Shown piece by piece: positions 9,161-18,900 of a stretch of 64,000 nucleotides of DNA. The translations under genes and the position numbers were made by a program. The number at the start of each line of letters is the position of its first letter. The stretch's first letter is position 1. The DNA comes from Paucilactobacillus vaccinostercus DSM 20634 (lineage in GTDB: Bacteria > Bacillota > Bacilli > Lactobacillales > Lactobacillaceae), in the NCBI RefSeq assembly GCF_001436295.1, contig NZ_AYYY01000021.1, forward strand, positions 16,288 to 80,287. Direction: 5' to 3'. The notes below the pieces were generated by a model. That model saw only the letters and a list, made by a program, of their open reading frames with translations, had not been told where the DNA came from and ran no database searches.

Positions 9161-10354
9161 TTACTTGCCGCCACTGAGAAAATGATCTAGTGCAGCATTA
9201 GCATTGTCACGATCAGTTGTTTGAGAATTACTCAACGGAATACCAGTTGGTCCGCTCAACAACATTAAGATGTCGAAAAATGGCCGCTTAATTCCAAGCT
9301 CATCCAGATCGTCGGGTGAAATTGAATAACGAATGGCGGTTTCATCTCCATGAATGACTTTTTGAACCCAGCGCGGTTCACGAATGCTTTGACGTCCCAG
9401 TGCAACGAGTTCAAATCCGGCACTACTTGCTTTTTCAGCATCATCAGGTGTTTGGACATCACCGACCACAATCATCGGCAGTTTACCGTCCAAATGGGTT
9501 TTAATTGTCTCGTTTAGTGGTGTTGTAACAGTTTTGTCGGTCAGAGATTTACGCCAAACATTTCCCATTGAAACATGTAGATAATCAATGGGTTGGTCCT
9601 TTAAGACATCCACAAACCTTAAGGTATCTTCAAATTGAATACCAGGTTTTTCGATTTCTTCTGGTGAGATTCGATAGCCTAGAATAAATGGTCGAGTGGC
9701 ATATTGATCTACAACGGATTTACATTCTTTAATGACTTCAAGTGGGAAATTCATTCTTTTTTCAACTGATCCACCCCAGTGATCAGTACGTCTGTTTGAA
9801 TGTGGAGAGAAGAATTGTTGAATCAGATAGGTGTTGGCACCGTGAATTTCGACACCATCAAAACCAGCCGTAATGGCACGGCGCACGGCCGAACCGAAAT
9901 CCTTGATTGTTTGTTTGATTTCCTCATCAGAGAGTGCACGGGGAACTTCTGAGCCGGTTCGTGCGGCTGCAACTGCACTTGCACTGACCGGCTGTTGTCC
10001 TCGTAAAATTGCGGTACTAGACATTCGACCAGCACTAAAAATTTGAATGACCGCCTTAGTGCCGTTTTATTTGATAGCATCAGCAAGTTTAGTTAGACCA
10101 GGAATGAATCGATCATCAGCAATGCTTAATTCTCCTTCGAATCCTTTTCCCAATGCGTTAACGTTGGCGACTGCGGTGATGAACATCCCGACACCACCAG
10201 AGTGTTTTTGATAATAGTGAATTTCATCATCAGTTACAGTGCCGTCATGAAAAGCCATACACTCAGTCATAGGTGGAATTACAACACGGTTTTTGAGAGT
10301 TACACCACTTTGCGGAAATGTATAGGAATCTAGGAAAGAATAATGCTTATCCAA
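9161..10354 (-). pseudogene. NADH:flavin oxidoreductase (old yellow enzyme family), interrupted by one in-frame stop
   Basis: The two halves are in the same frame and together give a full-length OYE-family protein of about 397 codons. A single TAA at 10067-10069 (codon 96 from the TTG at 10354) interrupts it exactly between LADAIK and NGTKAVIQIFSAGRMS, where the family has an uninterrupted K/Q-x-NGTKA stretch. Downstream motifs are intact, e.g. HGANTYLIQQFFSPHSNRR and DHWGGS. There is no frameshift. The start follows GGAG; a one-mismatch cre box lies upstream at 10393-10407. It may be a genuine recent nonsense mutation, a sequencing error, or a gene restarted from the internal ATG at 10024, which has no obvious ribosome binding site and would lack the N-terminal FMN-binding strands. 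Confidence 0.85.
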
Positions 10355-10392
10355 AATAATCACTCCTTTTCTTTGATAGGTTCATCCTATCA

Positions 10393-10407
10393 TTAAAGCG
10401 CTTACAT
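10393..10407 (-). promoter_or_regulatory. Near-consensus cre box upstream of OYE pseudogene
   Basis: Read on the minus strand the site is ATGTAAGCGCTTTAA, matching the cre consensus at all fixed positions except the penultimate C. It lies about 40 bp before the start codon. Confidence 0.45.
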
Positions 10408-10491
10408 GTTAAATAAAGATACTCCGAATATGTTCATTAGTTAAAAATTACGTTTGACTTTTTAGCGTGGGTTAGCTGGATAAATAGTAAC

Positions 10492-10520
10492 TTGTAAATA
10501 TGATATCATTTTGATATAAT
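10492..10520 (+). promoter_or_regulatory. Promoter of the RHH/SPFH operon
   Basis: TTGTAA at 10492-10497 and TATAAT at 10515-10520 are separated by exactly 17 bp. The -10 box lies inside the large inverted repeat 10501-10538. Confidence 0.75.
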
Positions 10521-10538
10521 ACTATCAAAATGATATCA
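10501..10538 (+). promoter_or_regulatory. 16-bp perfect inverted repeat operator (probable autoregulation by RHH protein)
   Basis: The arms 10501-10516 and 10523-10538 are perfect inverted copies (each contains the palindrome TGATATCA and an ATTTTGATA or TATCAAAAT segment) separated by 6 bp. The repeat covers the spacer and -10 box of the promoter and ends 18 bp before the RHH start codon, the usual place for an autorepressor site of Arc/MetJ-type proteins, which bind as pairs of dimers. Confidence 0.75.
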
Positions 10539-10555
10539 TAAAGAAGGGGATTGAA

Positions 10556-10882
10556 TTGAGCGACGACAAGAAGCGATTTTTACTGCGAATTGATCAAACC
10601 TTGTATGATCAACTGGCACGTGATGCCGAAAGTGAAAATCGAAGTATCAATGCGCACATAGAAACGATTTTACAAAAGGCAACGCAAGGAAAAACGTTTG
10701 AACGACGGCAAATTGTCGGCCAGGTAATAGAAGGAACGCAGATTAATTCAGAAAATGGGCTGGTTACGGTAGCTGGTATTTATTATCGTTACTTAATTAG
10801 TGATAATTCGACTGTCGACACAACTGGCCGGTATGCAGTAACGGATGCGGTCGGGAATATTTTAACATTACAAAAAATTTGA
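10556..10882 (+). CDS. Arc-like ribbon-helix-helix DNA-binding protein with C-terminal extension
   Basis: 108-residue protein. Residues about 6-45 (KRFLLRIDQTLYDQLARDAE then NRSINAHIETIL) have the pattern of an Arc-type ribbon-helix-helix domain: alternating beta strand, helix A, helix B with S-I-N. A C-terminal region of about 60 residues, rich in beta-strand pattern, is not recognised. The TTG at 10556 is preceded by AAGGGGA. It is 27 bp upstream of the SPFH gene, so the pair is probably cotranscribed. The perfect inverted repeat over its promoter points to autoregulation. No partner toxin is visible. Confidence 0.75.
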   Translation: MSDDKKRFLLRIDQTLYDQLARDAESENRSINAHIETILQKATQGKTFERRQIVGQVIEGTQINSENGLVTVAGIYYRYLISDNSTVDTTGRYAVTDAVGNILTLQKI

Positions 10883-10909
10883 TTAACAATATGTGGAGGA
10901 GCAAATATT

Positions 10910-11728
10910 ATGGCTTTAGGAATTAAAATTGTGCCCCAAAATAACTCGGGACTTGTTGAGACCTTGGGAAAGTATCGGCGTAGTGTAGAGTCAGGTCTAC
11001 ATTTTTACATTCCCTTGATTCAAAAAATCCGCAAAGTAAGTTTAGCAATGGAACCATTATCACTACCCAATTATTCGATTATTACAAAGGATAATGCCGA
11101 TGTTTCCGCAAGTGTGACCTTAAACTATCATGTGACAAATGGCGTGAAGTATCAGTATGAAAATACGGATTCAGTGGAATCAATGGCCCAGTTAGTGCGT
11201 GGCCATTTGCGTGATATTATTGGACGGATGGATTTAAACGAAGCGCTGGGATCAACCGCTAAAATTAATCAGGAATTGGCCTTGGCAATTGGTGATTTAA
11301 CTAATACTTATGGTATTAATGTTGATCGGATTAATATTGACGAGTTGACACCATCGCAGGCGATTCAAGAGGCAATGGATAAGCAATTGACCGCCGATCG
11401 TGAACGAGTTGCTACAATTGCTAAGGCGGAAGGTGAGGCTAAATCAATTGAGTTGACAACAAAGGCGAAGAATGACGCATTAATGGCAACTGCGAAGGCA
11501 GAAGCGGATGCTACCAAAACACGGGCAGATGCGGAACGCTACCGAATTGACACGGTTCAAACTGGTTTAGCTGGAGCAGACGATAAATACTTCCAAAATC
11601 AATCGATCAACGCCTTCGCGGAGTTAGCGACATCATCCGCTAACTTGGTTGTCGTGCCAACTGATAGTGCGAGCGAATACGGTAAGTTACCGGTAGTGGG
11701 GCAGTTACTTAAAAAGGGTGCTAAGTAA
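10910..11728 (+). CDS. SPFH/band 7 (prohibitin-like) domain protein lacking a membrane anchor
   Basis: 272 residues. The N-terminal half is a band 7 domain, with GLHFYIPLIQKIRKV and DNADVSASVTLNYHVTN matching the family. The region about 165-230 is charged and alanine-rich (AKAEGEAKSIE, AKAEADATKTRADAERYR), the usual coiled-coil of prohibitin/flotillin proteins. Unusually it has no N-terminal transmembrane helix or hairpin. It follows the RHH gene closely and precedes a terminator. It may be a soluble or peripherally attached scaffold; its function is not known. The start has GGAGGAG upstream. Confidence 0.8.
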   Translation: MALGIKIVPQNNSGLVETLGKYRRSVESGLHFYIPLIQKIRKVSLAMEPLSLPNYSIITKDNADVSASVTLNYHVTNGVKYQYENTDSVESMAQLVRGHLRDIIGRMDLNEALGSTAKINQELALAIGDLTNTYGINVDRINIDELTPSQAIQEAMDKQLTADRERVATIAKAEGEAKSIELTTKAKNDALMATAKAEADATKTRADAERYRIDTVQTGLAGADDKYFQNQSINAFAELATSSANLVVVPTDSASEYGKLPVVGQLLKKGAK

Positions 11729-11772
11729 GTCGATTACGTTAACTAATAATCTGAAGGTTACTATTAATTATG

Positions 11773-11804
11773 CTACCGAATATTTTAAATTCGGTAGTTT
11801 TTTT
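11773..11804 (+). terminator. Rho-independent terminator of the RHH/SPFH operon
   Basis: 9-bp perfect stem CTACCGAAT/ATTCGGTAG with a 7-base loop, followed by seven Ts. Confidence 0.9.
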
Positions 11805-12004
11805 ATAAGTTGAGTGTTGATGTCTGATCACCAACGAAGATAAAACAGCGCATAAATGATTAAATAGGTAAAATATATAAAAAGTGCAGAAAACTCTATA
11901 TTTTTGGAATATATTGTGGTTTAATAATAGCCAATATAGGTAATTGTGTAATACTTTCTTTGTGAATAGGAGTCATTAAAGATAAGATTGGGAGTTGGGG
12001 GACT

Positions 12005-12631
12005 ATGAGCTTATTTTTTAGACCGGTGGGACGGTTAAATAATACTGATAAGGGACCGGTCGTGCAAGACCGACAAATATTTGAACGTGTTCTGACAAAG
12101 TTAGAGGATCAGTCACTAGCAGTGGTACTGCAATTTGTGACCGATATTTATATTCAGGGAGTTCATGAGGGACTTGATTGGCATGATACGGATCAAGATG
12201 TGGACTATCAAAGTGTGCAACTGCAAAATGTATGGTTAGGACAAAATCGAGGCCGGAATCTTTTTCAACGGGTAGTCAAAGCGTTGAATCAAGCCGATAG
12301 CTTTGAATTTTATATTATGAGTGAAGCGATTACTAAGGTTGTTATGGCTAGTAATGATGTTCAGCAAATTAGTGATCTCGAGTCATTGAGCCGGATTGTA
12401 TTAAAACAAGATGATCTGTTTGAAATTTTCTTGAGTGGCTGGATATTTGGAAAACAAAGTTACTATTATCAGTCAAACCTAGATCGTTTTGGAATGGATG
12501 ACGATGCTGCTATTTTTGACCATGCAATGAAACAGGCCAGTGATGAAGCTAATCAACTTGGGTACACTGAATTTGATGATGATGAAACGCAGGCTTATTT
12601 TATGGCGTGTATTTTGAACGTACTAGAATAA
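12005..12631 (+). CDS. Hypothetical protein
   Basis: 208-residue soluble acidic protein, start ATG 12005 with a G-rich Shine-Dalgarno segment before it. I do not recognise a family. It has no signal peptide or membrane segment and appears mostly helical, with an acidic C-terminal part (FDDDETQAYF). It is monocistronic, followed by a 20-bp perfect hairpin. The coding pattern and ribosome binding site make it a convincing gene. Confidence 0.7.
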   Translation: MSLFFRPVGRLNNTDKGPVVQDRQIFERVLTKLEDQSLAVVLQFVTDIYIQGVHEGLDWHDTDQDVDYQSVQLQNVWLGQNRGRNLFQRVVKALNQADSFEFYIMSEAITKVVMASNDVQQISDLESLSRIVLKQDDLFEIFLSGWIFGKQSYYYQSNLDRFGMDDDAAIFDHAMKQASDEANQLGYTEFDDDETQAYFMACILNVLE

Positions 12632-12648
12632 TAATTTTTATGGATTAA

Positions 12649-12689
12649 GTATGAAAGCCTAGACAAAAATTTTGTCTAGGCTTTCATAC
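12649..12689 (+). terminator. Long perfect hairpin, probable terminator
   Basis: A 20-bp perfect inverted repeat with a single-base centre (12649-12668 and 12670-12689). The stem contains GCCTAGAC/GTCTAGGC with A and T runs inside; no long T-run follows, so it might also be a processing or protective hairpin. 12690-12956 is AT-rich leader sequence with a TATAAT at 12867-12872 and the palindrome ATACGTACGTAT at 12728-12739. Confidence 0.6.
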
Positions 12690-12956
12690 GTTAACGTGTC
12701 CGAAAAACAAAAAAATTTAATTTTTTTATACGTACGTATTGCATGCCCGTGTAACATGTAATACTATGTAGGAAATAAAAGTATTCGTTGGCTTGTACAT
12801 CTCTATTACTGGTAAGTATTGGATAGCAAGGTGGATTTTTTACAAAATATGGGATGTTGTGCATTGTATAATCGAGGAGAAGCCGAGGATACTGGGTTAA
12901 TTACAAAATATAATTGGTGAAAACTTGGAAATCAGTAATCAAAAGGGGTAGAAATT

Positions 12957-15900
12957 ATGGGAGATTTTGACAAGAAAAATCGGCAACTAGTATATGATCA
13001 AACAACTCGGCGGGTACATTTTAAGCTGTATAAGGCCGGGAAGGTGTGGCTTGCTGCTGGTTTAGCAACTTTTACCTTTGGGGTCACGCAAATGGTAGGA
13101 ACGACAACGCTACATGCAGCTACTGTCAGCGAAACGCAAACTACAGTTGATAACGGTCTCCAGCAAAGTTCAGTTACATTGTCAGAGAGTGCTGCTACTG
13201 CCAGTAGTGCTGCGGATTCAGCAGCCGATAGTTCAGCTAGTACAGTAGTTAGTACAGATAGCGCGAGTGCGGCTGATGAATCATTAAATGAATCAAGCGC
13301 AGCTAGTGTTGCGAGTCAGTCGGAAAGTAATGCGAGCAGTGCAACGAACGGGAGCACGGCTGATGTTGCTGCAAGTGCTGTAGCAAGTGGGGATGTGAGC
13401 AGTAGTGCAAGCGGGCAAAATACTGATAGTAGTGCATCGAATGTAACCGCTTCGAATTCAACATCTGCATATGGGTCTCCACAAACCAAATCTTTAGTAA
13501 AAGCGGCTGTGGCGGCGACTACTCCAGCAACAAGTAGTGCGACAGATCCGTTGCCAGCTGGTTTCAGCGTGGGTGAACCAACATATCCAGATGGTGTTTT
13601 TCACTATGATGAAGATAGTGACTGGTATACATTTGCTCAAATCGGAATAGATTCTGGCACAACAATCACATTTGCCATTGATCGGGCAACCCAATCAAAT
13701 ATTCAGGTAGGGACGGTTAGTGTAACCGACGGAGTGGCGTCGATTAGTGCAGTTCAGGATCTGGCAGCAGGGAAAAGTACCTACGGTGGCGCAATGATTT
13801 TTAATGAAGACCAAGCCATTGATGTTGTAGTACCAAGTTTAAATAACATTAACTATATATTCGATGTGTATGCGTATAGAACTGGAAACACTCATGGATG
13901 GGGTAGCTATGCATTTTTAAAGCCTATTCTTCAAACCCAAACAACAGAGTACGTTGATCAAGATGGTAACCAGATTGCTGATCCAGTTGTTATGACCGGA
14001 TTATCAGGTCAAAGTTATACGACTAGTCCCTCAACTCAAATTATGGGGTATAACCCAACTGCATCTGATAATTCCACGGGTTTTATGTCACCTTTTACTA
14101 CCAATGGACAGACTTTTGTAGAAGTTCTATACAATAATGATGGCAGTAAAAAAGCTACATTAACTTATACAGTTGATGATTATGAAACAGGAACCATGGA
14201 TTATGATTTTGAACTAGCGACATCACCAACTACAGAGCACAAAGGAACACTCAAATATGGTGAGTTCATACAGGTCGGAACTTACAACGTTACAAATCCT
14301 TATCTGCCTCAAACTACGACGATCACATATACCTACGATGCTTCAGATGTGAACGTCACGGTAAAGTATGTGGATGAAAATGGGAACGCAATTGCTGCGG
14401 ATGGGATTGCCACTGGTAAATTTAAGCAGGCGATTACAATTGAACAACCAAATATTACTGGATATACGTATGATCAAAATTACACAGTTTCGGATACTGA
14501 TAATGCATCACAGTATACTGTGACGGACTACACAGGAGAAAATGTCGTGACGCTGCACTATACGACTGATGATGAAAATGTCGTTATTTTGCACATGGAT
14601 AGTGACGGTAATTTATTGAATGATGCCACGATTGGAACGGGTAAGTATAATCAAATATTTACGGCTGACGCCACGAATGACAAAAGCTTTGATATACCAG
14701 GTTATCGTCTCGATCCAACTTCAAATTTAGCAGTTAAGATTGGCGCTGGACCTAATTTAATAAATCTGAAATATGACAAGTTGTACACGGCGACGATCAA
14801 CTATGTCGATCAAAATGGCCAACAAATTGATAGTAGCTTATTAAACAATGCTGCTACGACACTCAGTGGCATTGTTGGTGAAAATTTAATAATTACAAGT
14901 CCGAAAATTACGGGGTACACTGCATACGCAGACAATCCAAGTTCGTATACTGTCATTGCTAATGAAACAACCATCACGCTACGCTATGTTAAAACAACCA
15001 TGACTGTTTCAGTTAATGTGACACCAACGGCAGACGGTACGAAAGTAACGGCGACGGTTGTGGATGGTGATGGAAATTCGGTGAATGCAGGGCAACCAAT
15101 TGACCCGAATGATCCAACTGGGCCAAAATGGCCTAGTAATTTAACAACCGATGAAATTACGAATCCGGTGTTGGCATCTAGAAATGCAAATGACTTAGAT
15201 ACAGTGGTTATTGAAACGGTTTATCCGTATACGCTTAGTGCGGATGGGACCACTCTAACAAAGGGGCAAAGTAGTATCCATGAGGTCTACTTCGTAAGAA
15301 CGGCGACTGTTGATTTTAGTGATATTAAGGCACCTAAAATCACGTTTGGAGATTGGACGCCAGCGGTTGGTTTAGATATGCAGAATTTAATTGCGAGCTA
15401 TGGTGCTGATGTAATTGGATCGGATTTAATTCCAGCGATCAACTATGAAATGGCATATGCACCAAAAATTAAAAGCGGACAAACCGTTTTGGCATACGAT
15501 GGTAGTGGTGCTCAGATTCAAATGAAGAGCATGACATTTCAAGGACAATCATTTACGGGAATACCAGCAGTTGAGGTCAGTGCTGATAGCGATGATTTGA
15601 CCTATTACGTTGTATCCTTCAACTCAGATCAACTTTCCAAGCAGTTTACCCGGACGATTCATTTCCAAACTGCAGACGGAACGCAACTAAAACCTGATAC
15701 GCAACAAACTGCATCATATACGGTAAAAACTAGTTTAGATGTCAGTGCTCCTACAAATCCGAAACTCATAAGCACAGTGGTTTGGACCGATAATAATGAT
15801 ACTTTTGCGGCAGTAACCGCGCCTGATATTCAAGGCTATACGGCTACTAATGGAGTTCAAAGTCAAAAGATTAATCAAACAGATAAGGTAGATAGTGAAG

Positions 15901-18900
15901 CAACCATCGTGTATACAGCCAATTCGGTAACAGCTGATGTCACAATTCCAAGTAATATTGGTAATCAGACGGTGACGGGTGTTGTTGGGACAGTTGGAGA
16001 AACGATTGCGGTTCCAGTTCCAGTCATTGAGGGATACACGGCCAATAAGACCACGGTGCCAGCAACAGTAAATCCGGATGGGACAATTACGACAACGGAG
16101 ACGGTCACTTATACTGGCAATTCGGTTGATTATGAGATTATTCCCGTTGATAATGCAGGTAATCCGTTGTACGGTACTAGTCCGATTGTAGAAACGGGGT
16201 TAGTCGGTACAAAGATTACGGTTCCGAATATTCCGGGATATACGCCTGTTGCAACAAATCAATTGGTACCGGCGGACGGTAGCAGTGTAGAAGTTACCTA
16301 TATACCAATTAATAACTACGGTATGGTTGGTGAAAATGATAATGCTGAAGTTGCAACGCCGGTAAATTTGAAGGAGAAGGTCCAGCAACCAGCAGGCGTT
16401 AATGCGAATGGTCAAACGGTGACGATCACGCCAGTAGATCTTAATGGCGATCCACTTTATGGTCAAACACCGATTACGATTCCAGGCGTAGCCGGCTATG
16501 AAGTAACGGTACCGGAGATTCCGGGTTACACGCCAGTTACGAACACGACGGTAACCACGAATGGGATTAATCAAGTTGTATACGTACCGAACGCTAATTA
16601 TGGGACCGTTGGTGAAAATGAATCAACTGATGATGGCGCGATTGTCAGTGATCCGAGTCATGTATACCGAAAGGGACAACAACCAGAAGGTGCATTCATT
16701 GATATGAACGCTGGACATATGTTGCCTGATGATACAGCAGAAGTATCAAATACGCATGTTTATAAAAAAGTCCAGCAACCGGACGGAGTCAACGCCAACG
16801 ACCAAACGGTGACGATTACGCCAGTTGATCTAAGTGGCAATCCATTATACGGCCAAGCACCAATTACGATTCCAGGAGTGGCAGGCTACGAAGTGACAGT
16901 ACCAAATATTCCAGGCTATACACCAGTCACGGATACAACCGTGCCGACGAATGGAGTTAATAAAGTCGTATATATACCAAAGACAGATAATGGAACCGTC
17001 GGTGAAAACAACGCGACAGATAATGGTGCGATTGTCAGTGATCCAAGCCATGTGTACCAAAAAGCTCAACAACCGGGCGGGGTTAACACTGATGGACAAA
17101 CGGTAACAATTACGCCAGTTGATTTAGATGGCAATCCATTATACGGCCAGACACCCATCACGATTCCAGGAGTGGCGGGCTACGAAGTAACAGTACCGGA
17201 AATTCCGGGATACACACCAGCCACGGGTACAATCGTGCCAACGAATGGGGTTAATAAAGTGGTGTATGTGCCCAACACTGATTATGGGACCGTTGGTAAG
17301 AATGAAACGACCAATGATGGAACGATCGTTAATGATCCGAGTCATGTGTATCAAAAGGTGCAGCAACCAGAAGGTACATTTATTGATATGAACGCTGGTC
17401 ACGTACTACCTGATGATACGGCAGAAGTATCCAATACGCATGTTTATAAAAAAGTCCAGCAGCCCGACGGCGTTAATGCGAATGGACAGACCGTAACGAT
17501 TACGCCAGTTGATCTGAGTGGCAATCCGTTATATGGCCAAACACCGATTACGATTCCGGGAGTGGCCGGCTATGAAGTAACAGTACCGGAAATTCCAGGA
17601 TACACAGCGGTCACGGACACAACCGTGCCGACGAATGGAATTAATAAAGTGGTGTACGTACCAAACGCTAATAATGGCACCGTCGGTGAAAATAACGCGC
17701 CGGATGATGGCGCAATTGTCAGCGATCCAAGTCATGTGTACCAAAAGGTACAACAACCGGACGGCGTTAATGCGAATGGCCAAATGGTGACGATCACACC
17801 AGTTGACCTGAGCGGTAATCCACTATACGGCCAAACACCGATTACGATTCCGGGAGTGGCCGGCTATGAAGTAACAGTACCGGAAATTCCAGGATACACC
17901 CCAGTTACAGGCACAACCGTGCCGACTAACGGTGAAAATAAGGTCGTATATGTACCAAAGACAGACAATGGCACCGTCGGTGAGAACGACACGCCGGATG
18001 ATGGCACGATTGTTAGTGACCCTAACCATGTATACCAAAAAGTTCAGCAGCCAGCAGGAACTAATGCGAATGGCCAAACGGTGACGATCACGCCCGTTGA
18101 CCTGAGTGGTAATCCATTGTACGGCCAAACACCCATTACGATTCCAGGTGTAGCCGGTTATGAAGTGACAGTACCGGAAATTCCGGGATACACCCCAGTC
18201 ACGAGCACAACCGTGCCGACCAATGGAGTTAATAAAGTGGTGTATGTGCCCAATGTTAATAATGGCACCGTCGGTGAAAACAACGCGCCGGATGATGGCG
18301 CAATTGTCAGTGATCCAAGTCATGTGTACCAAAAAGTTCAGCAGCCAGCAGGAACTAATGCGAATGGCCAAACGGTGACGATCACGCCCGTTGACCTGAG
18401 TGGTAATCCACTATACGGCCAAACACCGATTACGATTCCAGGCGTGGCGGGTTATGAAGTGACAGTACCGGAAATTCCGGGATATACCCCAGTCACGAGC
18501 ACAACCGTGCCGACCAACGGTGAGAACAAGGTCGTATATGTACCCAAGACAGACAGTGGCACCGTCGGTGAGAACGACACGCCGGATGATGGTGCAATTG
18601 TCAGTGATCCAAGTCATGTGTACCAAAAAGCACAACAACCAGCCGGTGTTAACGCTGATGGCCAAACGGTGACAATTACACCAGTTGATCTCAGTGGTAA
18701 TCCACTATACGGTCAAACACCCATCACAATTCTAGGTGTAGCGGGTTATGAAGTGACAGTACCGGAGATTCCGGGATACACAGCAGTCACGGACACAACC
18801 GTGCCGACCAACGGTGAGAACAAGGTCGTATATGTACCCAAGACAGACTACGGCACCGTCGGTGAAAATGACACGCCGGATGATGGTGCAATTGTCAGTG

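Noticed and set aside
9823..10086. Frameshift explanation for the broken oxidoreductase gene
   Set aside because: The other frame encodes no OYE-like sequence, while the original frame resumes correctly right after the TAA, so a nonsense codon explains it.
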